A DNA stretch of 64,000 nucleotides from Aeromonas taiwanensis (GCF_000820165.1 NZ_CDDD01000072.1:21211-85210); one strand, 5' to 3'; shown: positions 16,369-26,936, counted from the first letter of the stretch. Notes: generated from the letters alone by a model not told the origin. Translations and numbers: made by a program.

Positions 16369-17268
16369 TCAGGCTCTGGGGTGGTGCTGGCCGTGCAGTG
16401 CCTTGAGCCGCTCGTTGGCCACGTGGGTGTAGATCTGGGTGGTGGAGAGATCCGCATGGCCCAGCAGCATCTGTACCACCCGCAAGTCCGCGCCGTGGTT
16501 GAGCAGGTGGGTGGCGAAGGCGTGGCGCAGGGTGTGGGGGGAGAGCTCCCCCCTGATCCCGGCGCGCTGGGCATAGAGTTTGATTCGATGCCAGAAGGTC
16601 TGGCGCGTCATCATCTGGGCCCGCTTGGAAGGAAACACCACGTCCGAGCTGGTGCCCCCCAGCAGCAGGGTGCGCCCCTCCCGGTAGTAACGCTCCAGCC
16701 AGTGCACCGCCTCCTCCCCCATGGGGACCAGCCGCTCCTTGTTGCCCTTGCCCACCACCCGCACCAGCCCCTGGCGCAGGCTGACATGCTCGGCAGTGAG
16801 CCCCACCAGCTCGGAGACCCGCAGCCCGGTGGCATAGAGCAGTTCGAGCATCGCCTTGTCGCGCAGCTCCAGCGGATCGTCCACCAGCGGGGCCTGCAGC
16901 AGGGCCTCCACCTCGGCCTCGCTCAAGTCGGCGGGGAGCTTCTTGGGGAGCTTGGGCCCCTCCAGCAACACGGTGGGATCGTCGCTGCGCAGCTTCTCCC
17001 GATTGAGGTACTGGTAGAAGCGGCGCAGGGCCGACAGGAAGCGGGCCGTGCTGCTGGCCGCAAACTGGTGGTCCACCCGCCAGGCGAGGTAGTGCTGGAT
17101 GTCGTCCAGCCCGGCCAGCAACAGGGAGCCGCCCTGCTCATCGAGCCAGAGGGCGAACTTTTCCAGATCGGTGCGATAGGAGCTGACCGTGTTGTCGGAG
17201 AGCCCCCGCTCCAGCCAGAGGGCGTCGAGGAATGGCTCGATCAGGGGATGGGATTCAGCTTTGCTCAT
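16369..17268 (-). CDS. xerD: Site-specific tyrosine recombinase XerD
   Basis: 299 residues from [13 protein letters not shown]; an in-frame ATG at 17334 would add a non-homologous extension. With XerC it resolves chromosome dimers at dif under FtsK control. The N-terminal SAM-like domain ([25 protein letters not shown]) and the catalytic domain are complete: Arg in [15 protein letters not shown], Lys in [40 protein letters not shown] with the tyrosine nucleophile. The ending [12 protein letters not shown] is typical of XerD rather than XerC. No dsbC follows it, unlike E. coli. Confidence 0.95.
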   Translation of the reverse strand: MSKAESHPLIEPFLDALWLERGLSDNTVSSYRTDLEKFALWLDEQGGSLLLAGLDDIQHYLAWRVDHQFAASSTARFLSALRRFYQYLNREKLRSDDPTVLLEGPKLPKKLPADLSEAEVEALLQAPLVDDPLELRDKAMLELLYATGLRVSELVGLTAEHVSLRQGLVRVVGKGNKERLVPMGEEAVHWLERYYREGRTLLLGGTSSDVVFPSKRAQMMTRQTFWHRIKLYAQRAGIRGELSPHTLRHAFATHLLNHGADLRVVQMLLGHADLSTTQIYTHVANERLKALHGQHHPRA

Positions 17269-17450
17269 GGTGCGCCGCGCTCGGGGAAACAGGTCGCCAT
17301 TGTAACGTGCCGACCCACCCGGGCCGCAAGGCAAGGCTGCACATCCCTCAGGCGGTGAAGAGCCCGACGCAATCTGCTAGACTGGCGCCCTCCCCCCGGG
17401 CGCCGCTGTGCCGGTCACGCCCCTTGCCGACTGCGATCAAGAGAAGAGCG

Positions 17451-17969
17451 ATGAAGATAGGTTTGTTTTACGGCTCCACCACCTGCTACACCGAGATGGC
17501 GGCCGAGAAGATCCGCGCCCTCATTGGCCCCGAGCTGGTCGATCTCCACAACATCAAGGATGTGCCCCTCGCCCGCATGCAGGAGTACGACATCCTGATC
17601 CTGGGCATCTCCACCTGGGACTTCGGCGAGCTCCAGGAAGATTGGGAGTCCCGCTGGGAAGACATTGCCGACCTGCAGCTGGAGGGACGCATCATCGCCC
17701 TGTTTGGCCTCGGCGATCAGCTGGGTTATGGGGAGTGGTATCAGGATGCCCTCGGCCTCTTGCACGACCAGCTGGTGCCCAAGGGGGTCAAGCTGGTGGG
17801 CTACTGGCCCAACGAGGGGTACGAGTTCGACGCCTCCAAGGCGCTCATCGACGATGGCCATCACTTCGTCGGTCTGGCTCTGGACGACGCCAACCAGTAC
17901 GACCAGACCGAATCCCGCATCGAACAGTGGGTCGACCAGATCCTGGGGGAAATCCACGAGCTGCTGTGA
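17451..17969 (+). CDS. fldB: Flavodoxin FldB
   Basis: 172 residues. A long-chain flavodoxin, FMN-binding electron carrier. The start [21 protein letters not shown] carries the phosphate-binding loop GSTTCYTE. The middle has [20 protein letters not shown] (FMN-stacking region) and [19 protein letters not shown], and the long-chain insertion follows. The [10 protein letters not shown] start and the divergent position next to xerD identify it as FldB rather than FldA. AAGAGAAGAGCG precedes the ATG. Confidence 0.92.
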   Translation: MKIGLFYGSTTCYTEMAAEKIRALIGPELVDLHNIKDVPLARMQEYDILILGISTWDFGELQEDWESRWEDIADLQLEGRIIALFGLGDQLGYGEWYQDALGLLHDQLVPKGVKLVGYWPNEGYEFDASKALIDDGHHFVGLALDDANQYDQTESRIEQWVDQILGEIHELL

Positions 17970-17975
17970 CCCCCT

Positions 17976-18005
17976 GCCGGGCCGCCTCACGAGAGACGGC
18001 CCGGC
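17976..18005 (+). terminator. Hairpin after fldB
   Basis: GCCGGGCCG (17976-17984) pairs with CGGCCCGGC (17997-18005) around a 12-base loop, 6 bases after the stop. No T-run, so it is a possible factor-dependent or stability hairpin. Confidence 0.5.
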
Positions 18006-18283
18006 GATGATCCTCGCCGCTCGTTCCTCATGTCCCACGCCCTGAGGGCATGATGCCTTGCGCCGACCTCGGTCTGCGCGACTCGATACCCGGCAGAACT
18101 CCCCCTGTCCGCGCCCCAAATCCGGCTGACGGGCGCATAAACCGCACCGATTTTCTCGTTTGGTATCATCGCCTGACGCTATAGCGACTTTTTGCTGCTG
18201 GTCTGCAACAATGGGTTCGACACCCTATAACAACCTAAAGCCGGGTGTCGGAAGCAAACGGACAGACCAGAAAAGGAAATTCT
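18006..18283 (+). promoter_or_regulatory. Leader and promoter region of tldD
   Basis: 278 bases without a gene. TATCAT within TTGGTATCATCGCC (near 18160) could be a -10 element. Near the gene an 8-base stem CGACACCC (18218-18225) with GGGTGTCG (18243-18250) encloses AT-rich TATAACAACCTAAAGCC. Its 3' arm ends 33 bases before the ATG. Nothing matched a known RNA element. Confidence 0.35.
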
Positions 18284-19684
18284 ATGACTTCACTCTCCCT
18301 GTTGGCCCCCGCCATCGCCCGCGACGTGCTCGATCACGCGCTGGCGCTGGGTGCCGACTTCGCCGAGCTGTTTGTGGAGCGCAAGCGCCGCAGCCAGCTC
18401 AGCCTGCTCTCCAGCCAGATGGAAAACATCAGCGGTGGCCTCGATTTCGGCATCGGCGTGCGCCTGTGCTACGGCCACAAGGTGCTCTACGGCTACACCA
18501 ACCTGGCCGATCGCAACGAGCTCTTGCGCATCGTTACCCTGCTGGCGGCCAAGGACAGGCGTGACCCCGTGGTGACCGCCACCGCCTTCGATTTCACCCG
18601 GTTGACCGATCGCAACCCGATCGCCCTGCCCCTGTCAGCCGACAAGCTGCTGGAGCAGAAAATCGCCTACCTGCACGCCATGGACGCCGCGGCCCGCGCC
18701 GAGAGCGACAAGGTGAGCCAGTTCTCCGGCAACGTGCTGGGCTGGGAGCAGGAAGTGGAGATCTTCAACAGCGAAGGGGTGCAGGTGAGTGATCGCCGCC
18801 ACTACAACCGCATCATGGCCCAGACCATCGCCGTGGACGGAGGCGAGCAGAGCGTGGGCTATGAAGCCCCCGGCGCCATGATGGGCTGGGAACACGCCGA
18901 GCGCATCGATCCCCGCGAGCTGGCCCTCATCGCCACCCGCCAGGCACTGGTGAAGCTGGGGGCGGCCCCCTGCCCGAGCGGCAAGCTGCCGGTCATCATG
19001 GAGAGCGGCTTTGGCGGCGTCATCTTCCACGAGGCGTGCGGCCACCTGCTGGAGACCACCTCGGTAGCCAAGAAGGCCTCCGTGTTCCACGACAAGATGG
19101 GCCAGCTCATCGCCAACCCCGCGGTCAGCGCGGTGGACGAAGGCCTGCAGGGCAACGCCTGGGGCTCCATCAACGTCGATGACGAGGGGATGGCGACCCA
19201 GCACACCCAGCTCATCAAGGACGGCGTGCTGACCGGCTTCCTGGTGGACAGAATGGGGGCCCTTCGCACCGGCTACGCCCGCACCGGCTCCGGGCGGCGC
19301 GAATCCTACAAGTTCGCCCCGGCCTCGCGCATGCGCAACACCTACATCGAGCCGGGCCACCACAGCCTGGACGACATGCTGGCAACCGTGGAGCACGGCA
19401 TCTATGCCAAGCGGATGGGGGGCGGCTCGGTGCAGCCCGGCACCGGCGAGTTCAACTTCAACGTGCAGGAGGCCTACCTTATCGAGGGGGGCAAGATCAC
19501 CCGGCCCCTCAAGTCGGCCACCCTGATCGGCACCGGTCCGCAGGTGCTCAAGGAGATCTCCATGGTGGGGCGCGATCTGGCCCTCTCCGCCGGCATGTGC
19601 GGCTCGGTCTCCGGCTCCATTCCCGCCTCGGTCGGCCAGCCACCGCTCAAGGTTGACAGCATTCTGGTGGGAGGAAACGCCTGA
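18284..19684 (+). CDS. tldD: TldD family metalloprotease subunit
   Basis: 466 residues; AAAGGAAA lies just before ATG 18284. The TldD/TldE heterodimer is a cytosolic zinc protease that degrades unfolded or modified peptides and matures microcin B17 in E. coli. The zinc motif HExxxH is present as HEACGHLLE, with a downstream cysteine-containing C-terminal region (GMCGSVSGSIP) typical of the catalytic subunit. The motif wording (GGVIFHEACGH) is closer to tandem-encoded TldD forms than to E. coli TldD (GGVLLHEAVGH), so this may be a second, paralogous pair. The stop overlaps the next gene (TGATG). Confidence 0.85.
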   Translation: MTSLSLLAPAIARDVLDHALALGADFAELFVERKRRSQLSLLSSQMENISGGLDFGIGVRLCYGHKVLYGYTNLADRNELLRIVTLLAAKDRRDPVVTATAFDFTRLTDRNPIALPLSADKLLEQKIAYLHAMDAAARAESDKVSQFSGNVLGWEQEVEIFNSEGVQVSDRRHYNRIMAQTIAVDGGEQSVGYEAPGAMMGWEHAERIDPRELALIATRQALVKLGAAPCPSGKLPVIMESGFGGVIFHEACGHLLETTSVAKKASVFHDKMGQLIANPAVSAVDEGLQGNAWGSINVDDEGMATQHTQLIKDGVLTGFLVDRMGALRTGYARTGSGRRESYKFAPASRMRNTYIEPGHHSLDDMLATVEHGIYAKRMGGGSVQPGTGEFNFNVQEAYLIEGGKITRPLKSATLIGTGPQVLKEISMVGRDLALSAGMCGSVSGSIPASVGQPPLKVDSILVGGNA

Positions 19685-21024
19685 TGAGCCAGCTCGACAT
19701 GAACCAACTGCTCACCCGTCTGCTGGACAAGGTCGCCGATCTGGGTGCCGAGGCGGACGTCATCGCCAATCAGGACAAGGCCTTCTCCCTCAAGGCCGAC
19801 AAGGGGGAGCTCAGCGAATACAAGGTCACCAGCAGCCAGCAGATCGGCATTCGCCTGATAAAGGAAGGCCGGGTCGGCATCGCCTACTCGGAGTCTCTGG
19901 ATGCATCGGCGCTGGACGCCATGGTGCAGGATGCGCTCGATGCCAGCCGCTTCGCCAAGGTGGACCCGGATCAGACCATCGCCGTGCAGCAGAGCCGGCT
20001 CACCACCGACTGCGCCGAGATCAACCAGCCCGACACCACGCCAGTGGAGGAGAAGATTGCCCTTGCCCTTCGCCTCGAATCGGACATGCTGGCCCTGCCG
20101 GACGTGACCGGCGCACCCTACAACGGCTTCTTCGAAGGGGAGAGCCGCCTCTGGCTCGCCAACAGCCAGGGCACCTTCTGCGAGCATCAGGAATTCAGCG
20201 TCGGTTGCCACAGCTCGGCCCTCATCGAGCGGGACGGCCGCCAGTCCATGCACTATCAGGGGCAATATGGCCGTCGCTTCGATGAGCTGGCAAGCCAGCC
20301 CCTCATCCGCCAGATCCATGCCGTGACCGACGGCCTGCTGATGGGTGAGGCGGTGCCGAGCGGTCGCTACAGCGTCATCTTCAGCACCAACTGTCTGGCC
20401 AGCCTGTTCGGCTGCTTCCAGTCGGTGCTGTCGGGCAAGTGGGCCCAGCAGGGGATCAACCCCTGGCGCGACAAGCTCGGCCAGCGCGTGGCGTCCCGCT
20501 GGCTCACCCTGGAGAGCCGGGTCCATATGCCGGGGGGGATGAAGATCAAGGCCTTCGACGGTGAAGGAGCCCCGACGTCGGATCTGCTGCTCATCGGTGA
20601 GGGGGAGCTCAAGACCCTGCTGCACAACAGCGCCACCGCCCGCCACTTTGGTGTGGCCGGCAATGGTGCGGCGGCCCGCAGTGCCCGCAGTGCCCTTGAC
20701 GTGAGCCCGCGCCACCTGGTGTTCGGACTCGGCCCCCACAGCGAGTGTGAGGTACAGGGTGGCGAGTACCTGGAGCTGGTCAAGCTCGACGGCCTGCACT
20801 CCGGCGCCGACGCGGTGAGCGGCGACTTCTCGTTCGGCGCCTCCGGCTTCCTGTGCCGGGATGGCGAGCGCGTGGCACCGGTGCGCGGCATCACGGTGGC
20901 GGGCAACTTCTACCGCCTGCTCGGCGAGCTGGAAGCGGTCGGCGACCTGCTGCATCACGACGATGGCAAGGACTTCTATGCCCCGCTCATCCGCTTCGGT
21001 GGCCTCAGCATCGCGGGCAAGTAA
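19684..21024 (+). CDS. TldE/PmbA family protease subunit
   Basis: 446 residues, overlapping tldD by TGATG. This is the non-zinc partner: it has the TldE/PmbA fold (TSSQQIGIRLIKEGRVGIAYSES near the start, FFEGESRLWLANSQGTF, SGDFSFGASGFLCRDGERVAPVRGITVAGNF near the end) but no HExxxH. The SGDFSxGASG-x-ArGitiAGN ending is the family hallmark. Tandem coupling with the catalytic subunit suits an obligate heterodimer. In E. coli tldD and pmbA are unlinked. A terminator follows directly. Confidence 0.85.
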   Translation: MSQLDMNQLLTRLLDKVADLGAEADVIANQDKAFSLKADKGELSEYKVTSSQQIGIRLIKEGRVGIAYSESLDASALDAMVQDALDASRFAKVDPDQTIAVQQSRLTTDCAEINQPDTTPVEEKIALALRLESDMLALPDVTGAPYNGFFEGESRLWLANSQGTFCEHQEFSVGCHSSALIERDGRQSMHYQGQYGRRFDELASQPLIRQIHAVTDGLLMGEAVPSGRYSVIFSTNCLASLFGCFQSVLSGKWAQQGINPWRDKLGQRVASRWLTLESRVHMPGGMKIKAFDGEGAPTSDLLLIGEGELKTLLHNSATARHFGVAGNGAAARSARSALDVSPRHLVFGLGPHSECEVQGGEYLELVKLDGLHSGADAVSGDFSFGASGFLCRDGERVAPVRGITVAGNFYRLLGELEAVGDLLHHDDGKDFYAPLIRFGGLSIAGK

Positions 21025-21056
21025 GGCGATTCCGGGCTCGCCCCTGCACTCTCAAA

Positions 21057-21081
21057 ACGGCGCCATCAGGCGCCGTTTTTT
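21057..21081 (+). terminator. Rho-independent terminator after tldD-tldE
   Basis: ACGGCGCC (21057-21064), ATCA, GGCGCCGT (21069-21076), then T6. The stem can be extended by A-T pairs. Confidence 0.9.
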
Positions 21082-21168
21082 ATCCTCCATGGCGCCTCCC
21101 GATGGCCACTTCTAACCTCAAAGAGCCACCGGCCGCATGTTGGCCGGAAACCTCTGGAGAACACGAAG

Positions 21169-21546
21169 ATGGACAACACCCTGGTCTGGGCCGACATTCC
21201 GACACGGGATCTGGATCGTGCCATGGACTTCTACTCAGCCCTGCTCGATGTGCAGGTCACCCCCATCCAGGAGGAAGAGATGCGCTTCGCCATGTTGCGC
21301 CACGATGGCAACAACGCGGCGGCCTGCCTCGGCCCCATGGACAAGTACCACCAGCCCGGCGGTGCCGGCCCCCTCATCTACCTCGCCCTGGGCGATCGGC
21401 TGCAAGAGGCGGAGCAGCTGGTCCCCCACCTCGGCGGGCGCGTGCTGGAGCCTCTGCACAGCATCGGCAGCGGCCATGGCTCACGGGTCATCATCGAAGA
21501 TACCGAAGGGAACTGGCTGGCCCTCTATGCCCCGCCAGCCTCCTAG
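21169..21546 (+). CDS. VOC-superfamily (glyoxalase/bleomycin-resistance fold) protein
   Basis: 125 residues, the length of a single-domain VOC protein built of two beta-alpha-beta3 units. The start MDNTLVWADIPTRDLDRAMDFYSALLDVQV is the standard first strand and helix with FY(S/T). The second half reads GAGPLIYLALGDRLQEAEQLVPHLGGRVLEP and ends IIEDTEGNWLALYAP, the usual closing strand with a metal-ligand-type Glu. GGAG lies ahead of the ATG. Substrate unknown; such proteins range from lactoylglutathione lyase-like enzymes to ligand-binding resistance proteins. Single-gene unit between two terminators. Confidence 0.88.
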   Translation: MDNTLVWADIPTRDLDRAMDFYSALLDVQVTPIQEEEMRFAMLRHDGNNAAACLGPMDKYHQPGGAGPLIYLALGDRLQEAEQLVPHLGGRVLEPLHSIGSGHGSRVIIEDTEGNWLALYAPPAS

Positions 21547-21562
21547 GAAACACGCAGAAACG

Positions 21563-21590
21563 ACAACGGCGACCAGAGGGTCGCCGTTGT
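21563..21590. terminator. Bidirectional hairpin between VOC gene and L,D-transpeptidase
   Basis: ACAACGGCGACC (21563-21574), AGAG, GGTCGCCGTTGT (21579-21590), a 12-base perfect stem between converging genes. T-runs are short (TTCATT on the plus side), but stem strength suggests termination. Confidence 0.7.
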
Positions 21591-21610
21591 TCATTAACCC
21601 TTCCGGGCCA

Positions 21611-22537
21611 TCACGTCTGCGGATTGAGGCGGGTCGGCATGCCGGTACGCTGTTCCAGCACCTGCTTGACCACGTTGGAGTCAGAGTCGGCGTGAGCGAT
21701 GAAGCGGGTCGTGGCCTGGGTCATGGGCAGGGGCACGGCGGCGGTGGAGTTGAACTCCTCCTCGGTGCGCGACAGCGGCTCGTGCACCTCCATGTAGCGG
21801 CTGCCATCCGGCTCTACCGTGGTCTTGATCGGCTGGTTGACGAACTGGACGCGGGTACCGACAGGCACGTTGTCAAACAGGTACTTGATGTCGTCGGCGC
21901 GCAGACGCACGCAGCCGCTGCTCACCCGCAGACCAATGCCGAAGGTGGCGTTGGTGCCGTGGATGGCGTAGAGGTTGCCGATATAGAGGGCATGCAGACC
22001 CATGGGGTTGTCCGGGCCGGCCGGCCAGACCGCAGGCAGGGTCTTGCCCTGGGCGGCATAACGGCGACGGATGTTCTCGGTCGGGGTCCAGGTCGGGTTG
22101 GCACGCTTGCGCTCCACCTTGGTGATCCAGTTCTCCGGGGTGTTCACCCCCAGCTGGCCGATGCCGATGGGCAGCACCTGCACCACGTTCTTGCCCTTGG
22201 GGTAGTAGTAGAGACGCATCTCCGCCACGTTGATGACGATCCCTTCGCGGGGCGCATTCGGCAGGATCAGCTGATGGGGGATGATCAGCTTGCTGCCCGG
22301 GGTGGGCAGATAGGGGTCAACGCCCGGGTTGGCCTCCATGATGTTGGTCAGGCCCAGCTGGAAGTCAGAGGCGATCTGTTCCAGCGGACGGTTGTCCGCA
22401 GGCACCACGTACTCCTGGTTCTCGCCGATCAGGCGGCTGTTGGCGGCGGGCAGCACGTATTCAACGGCGGCAGCCTGCTGGCTGACCAGGGTCAGAGTGC
22501 AAATAAGGGCCGAAGCGGCAATGCGAAGGGGATTCAT
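21611..22537 (-). CDS. L,D-transpeptidase (ErfK/YbiS/YcfS/YnhG family)
   Basis: 308 residues from MNPLRIAAS, preceded by CAGGAATTTT. A Sec signal peptide (to QQAAA) is followed by a LysM-like segment ([44 protein letters not shown]) and the YkuD catalytic domain. The active-site block is [24 protein letters not shown], holding the conserved His and the S-x-GC-(V/I)-R cysteine. Such periplasmic enzymes form 3-3 cross-links or attach Braun lipoprotein to peptidoglycan; which one applies here cannot be told from sequence. An ATG at 22621 in frame would place a hydrophilic stretch before the signal and was rejected. Confidence 0.93.
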   Translation of the reverse strand: MNPLRIAASALICTLTLVSQQAAAVEYVLPAANSRLIGENQEYVVPADNRPLEQIASDFQLGLTNIMEANPGVDPYLPTPGSKLIIPHQLILPNAPREGIVINVAEMRLYYYPKGKNVVQVLPIGIGQLGVNTPENWITKVERKRANPTWTPTENIRRRYAAQGKTLPAVWPAGPDNPMGLHALYIGNLYAIHGTNATFGIGLRVSSGCVRLRADDIKYLFDNVPVGTRVQFVNQPIKTTVEPDGSRYMEVHEPLSRTEEEFNSTAAVPLPMTQATTRFIAHADSDSNVVKQVLEQRTGMPTRLNPQT

Positions 22538-22797
22538 AAAATTCCTGTATGGTTTCCTGTACCTGTGGGCCTTTGGCCTGCTCATCCTCGGTCGCTCCTG
22601 TGACGTGTCACCCGAGCCCAATCACCGAGCGCGCATTCTTTCCCGAGTAGGGCAAAATTTCAACTTGGAGATGGACTTTTTCGCGGAAAAGATCCATTCC
22701 ATCGCCAACTCTCGGGCATCCCGGGTAGATGGCACCCTAGCATCCACAGTCTGAGCGTAAAATGAACATGTCGGCGGCCTGATAGCCCCACCCCAAA
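22538..22797. other. Intergenic region between L,D-transpeptidase and trhP
   Basis: Divergent spacer. It holds the upstream region of the transpeptidase gene (minus strand) but no clear consensus promoter for it. No convincing reading frame. Confidence 0.4.
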
Positions 22798-22826
22798 TTG
22801 CATGATGCTGCGGTCGCGAGTACAAT
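22798..22826 (+). promoter_or_regulatory. Sigma-70 promoter of trhP
   Basis: TTGCAT (22798-22803), 17-base spacer, TACAAT (22821-22826). The -10 hexamer sits inside an inverted repeat GCGAG-TACAAT-CTCGC (22816-22831), which could be a repressor site or chance. The transcript would start near 22833, about 150 bases before the ATG. Confidence 0.6.
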
Positions 22827-22867
22827 CTCGCACCCCGTATCTCCAGAGTATCGAGCCATCTCCTGCT

Positions 22868-22969
22868 CTGGGTGCACCCCATCGGGTGGCCCTGCGGCGA
22901 GTACGGTCGCACCCAGTCCGATGAACCCTTACGACGCCATCAGGTGGCGCCGTCCTGATTTGCAATCAG
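22868..22969 (+). ncRNA. Structured 5' leader of trhP (candidate cis-acting RNA)
   Basis: Three consecutive helices: CTGGGTGC (22868-22875) with GCACCCAG (22909-22916), enclosing ACCC-CATC-GGGT; ACGACGCCA (22931-22939) with TGGCGCCGT (22945-22953), one mismatch; and CTGATT-TGC-AATCAG (22955-22969), which ends 15 bases before the ATG, close to the GAAGAG ribosome site. No known riboswitch class was recognised. Confidence 0.4.
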
Positions 22970-22984
22970 ATAGAAGAGTCCAAC

Positions 22985-24599
<1,615 letters not shown>

Positions 24600-24616
24600 C
24601 TAGACAGGCAGTAAAT

Positions 24617-24645
24617 AAAAAAGCCGGGATTGCCCCGGCTTTTTT
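24617..24645 (+). terminator. Terminator after trhP-yfhL
   Basis: AAGCCGGG (24621-24628) with CCCGGCTT (24634-24641), A-rich upstream and T6 downstream. The A-tract on the other strand lets it serve the convergent DUF1090 gene as well. Confidence 0.88.
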
Positions 24646-24664
24646 ATGCGCGTCGATACGCGCT

Positions 24665-25057
24665 TCAGGATTTGACCAGCTTCTGCAACGCCTCGAGTTC
24701 GCGCTGGGCCTCCAGTAGTGCGGTCTGGGAGGCTTCGAGTTTCGCCTGCTTCCTGGCTATCTTGTCCGGCTTGCCCGCCACCCGCGCACTCTGCAGATCC
24801 GCGAGGCGCGCCTCCACCTCCTCCTGCAGTTTGGCGACCCGCTGTTGCTGCTCCTCGAGGAGCCCCGCGTCGGTACAGTGCGCTTCAATGTTGCGCAGGG
24901 CCTGCTCCAGGCCGGCCACCCGCTCTGCGTTGTCATGCGCCCTGGCAAACGCGAGCTGCTCCGTCACCGCCTGGTGCTTCGCCTTGCAGCCGACGCTCTC
25001 ACTGCCATAGGCCTGTCCGGCCAACAGCAGCAAGCCGATCCCGGCAATCTTCCACAT
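24665..25057 (-). CDS. DUF1090 family periplasmic protein (YqjC-like)
   Basis: 130 residues. A Sec signal peptide (MWKIAGIGLLLLAGQAYG) is followed by a helical, charged mature part with the DUF1090 pattern: an early GCKAKHQAVTEQLAFARAHDN, then RVAGLEQALRNIEAHCTDAGL, with the two cysteines probably disulfide-bonded, and a coiled-coil region rich in K/E/A to the end. Function unknown for the family. Divergent from the DsrE-like gene and convergent with yfhL. Confidence 0.85.
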   Translation of the reverse strand: MWKIAGIGLLLLAGQAYGSESVGCKAKHQAVTEQLAFARAHDNAERVAGLEQALRNIEAHCTDAGLLEEQQQRVAKLQEEVEARLADLQSARVAGKPDKIARKQAKLEASQTALLEAQRELEALQKLVKS

Positions 25058-25220
25058 AACGACCTCTTTGTTCTGTCATACTGGATGGCCGCCCATGAGA
25101 CCTGACTCCCCCTTGCAGGTCAAGGCGCGGGGGCCGGGGTTACGACAGGGTCTTGCATTGCATCAAAGCCTGCGCCACGTCGGTGACGCTACAATGCCCT
25201 TTTCAGCCAGGAGCCCTTCC

Positions 25221-25574
25221 ATGACCCCACAGATCCTCATTGTCGCCAACGGCGCCCCCTATGGCAGCGAGTCCCTGTTCAACGCTCTGCGCCTCGGGAT
25301 AGCCCTCCACGAACAGGGGAAGATAGAGCTCAACCTCTTCCTGATGTCGGATGCCGTCTGCACCGCCCTCCCGGGGCAGGCCCCCGCCGAAGGCTACAAC
25401 CTGCGCCAGATGCTGGAGATCCTGCTGGCCCAGGGCACCCGGATCCGGCTGTGCAAGAGCTGCACCGATGCCCGCGGCATCACCCCCCTGCCCCTCATCG
25501 AGGGCATCGAGATAGGTACCCTGCCCCTGCTGGCCCAGTGGACCCTGGCCGCTGACAAGGTGCTGACCTTCTAA
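25221..25574 (+). CDS. DsrE-family sulfur-relay-like protein
   Basis: 117 residues. ATG 25221 was chosen for its AGGAG 8 bases upstream and because the fold starts at once (QILIVANGAPYGSESLFNALRLGIAL). DsrE-type features are FLMSDAVCTALPGQ, the GTRIRLCKSCTDARGI segment with a CxxC where TusD/DsrE proteins carry their active cysteine, and the closing LPLLAQWTLAADKVLTF. A single-gene DsrE without tusBC neighbours; probably a small cytosolic protein handling sulfur or disulfides. Its stop is 3 bases from the convergent MFS gene end. Confidence 0.85.
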   Translation: MTPQILIVANGAPYGSESLFNALRLGIALHEQGKIELNLFLMSDAVCTALPGQAPAEGYNLRQMLEILLAQGTRIRLCKSCTDARGITPLPLIEGIEIGTLPLLAQWTLAADKVLTF

Positions 25575-25577
25575 CCA

Positions 25578-26795
25578 TCAGGATCCGGCTCTGGAACTGG
25601 CCAGCGTGGGGCGCGGGATCCGGGTGCTCAGGCCATAGAGCATCAGGATCATCAGGCAGAGCAGCGCCATCAGAGCGTAGAGGATGGCGCCACCCCCATG
25701 GGCCAGGATCCAGCCTCCCAACAGGGCCCCCATGGCGATCCCGAGCCCGGAAATGGAAGCCGCGCCGAAGTAGCTGCCCTTCAGGTGGCTCGGCGCCATC
25801 TGATCGACCAGCACGTTGAGCAGGGGAAAGAGGATGCACTCCCCGACGCTCAAGAGGACCACCGCCACTATCCAGTGCCACCAGATGGTGGTATCCCCGA
25901 GCGCAAACTGCAGCTGGGCGCTGAAAAAGAAGGCCACCCCGAGTTGCAGCCTTCGCCGGGTCGGCCAGGCTGCAGTCAGATGCAACAGGGGGAACTGCAG
26001 GATCACTATGGTCAACGCATTGGTCGTGACCAGCCAACCGATGAGTCGTTCCACTTCCGGCGTCCCCGAGCGGGTCAGATACTGGATGAGCGGCGACTCG
26101 AACTGGGCATAGACCAGCATCAGCAAGAGGTTTGCCATCGTCAGCAGCAGGAAGCCCCTGTCCTGCGAGAGCACCCGCAACACGGCGCGCATGCCGGGCC
26201 CGGCTGCCTGGCTTGCCTGGCAGCGGGCCAGTCGGAAGCCGATGGCGAAGACGATCGCGAGCAGCAGGTAGCTGGCACTGAGCAGCAGGAAGGTTTCCTG
26301 CCGTGCGCTCAGGCCATAGGTGACCCCGAGCAGAGGGCCGATGGCCGCCCCCAGGTTCAGCAGGAAGTAACGCAGATGCAGCGCCAGCTCGCGGGCCTTG
26401 GGCTCGGCCAGGTTGTCGGCCATCAGCGCCTTGCCCGGCGAGTCGATGAGCCCGTAGGAGAGACCGCTGCCTATTACCCCGATGGCCAGCCAGGTCACCT
26501 GATGGGAGAGGCCGAGCAGCGCCACGCTTGCGGCGGAGATGACGCAGCCAAACAGCAGGATATTGCGCCTTCCCCACTTGTCCGACAGCCAGCCCCCGTA
26601 GAAGCTCACCAGGGTGGAGAGGGCCGCCGTGGCCCCCAGGATGGCGCCGATCAAGGTTGCCGACAGGCCGTAGTCACGGTAGAGCAGAATGGAGAGAAAG
26701 GGCCAGACCATGAAGAAGGTGGTGCGCACCATGAAGGTGCCCAGGATGACGATCCAGACCAGGGGAGTAAACAGCCTGAGAGAGGCCCACGACAT
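25578..26795 (-). CDS. Major facilitator superfamily transporter
   Basis: 405 residues from MSWASLRLF; AAGGAC precedes this ATG, while a longer frame to 26882 has no such site. About 12 hydrophobic segments. The MFS loop 2-3 signature appears as GGWLSDKWGRRNILL (G-x-x-x-D-x-x-G-R-R). Typical drug-efflux-like subfamily hallmarks are present in TM5 (LNLGAAIGPLLG). Substrate cannot be assigned; similar genes are annotated as multidrug or sugar efflux permeases. The gene is monocistronic, convergent with the DsrE gene and upstream of the pnp terminator. Confidence 0.88.
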   Translation of the reverse strand: MSWASLRLFTPLVWIVILGTFMVRTTFFMVWPFLSILLYRDYGLSATLIGAILGATAALSTLVSFYGGWLSDKWGRRNILLFGCVISAASVALLGLSHQVTWLAIGVIGSGLSYGLIDSPGKALMADNLAEPKARELALHLRYFLLNLGAAIGPLLGVTYGLSARQETFLLLSASYLLLAIVFAIGFRLARCQASQAAGPGMRAVLRVLSQDRGFLLLTMANLLLMLVYAQFESPLIQYLTRSGTPEVERLIGWLVTTNALTIVILQFPLLHLTAAWPTRRRLQLGVAFFFSAQLQFALGDTTIWWHWIVAVVLLSVGECILFPLLNVLVDQMAPSHLKGSYFGAASISGLGIAMGALLGGWILAHGGGAILYALMALLCLMILMLYGLSTRIPRPTLASSRAGS

Positions 26796-26893
26796 GTTGC
26801 ACGTCCTTATGACAACCGGAGGAGAGTCGTCCCTTATAACAATTGGCGCCAAAAGGAACAAGCCATCCCATTCCAGGGGCATGGCGCAGACAT

Positions 26894-26922
26894 AAAAAAG
26901 CCGACCCTGAGGTCGGCTTTTT
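26894..26922 (-). terminator. Rho-independent terminator of pnp
   Basis: AAAAAGCCGACC (26895-26906), CTGA, GGTCGGCTTTTT (26911-26922). On the minus strand it follows the pnp stop by about 15 bases and ends in T6. Confidence 0.9.
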
Positions 26923-26936
26923 CAACGAGCGGCGGC

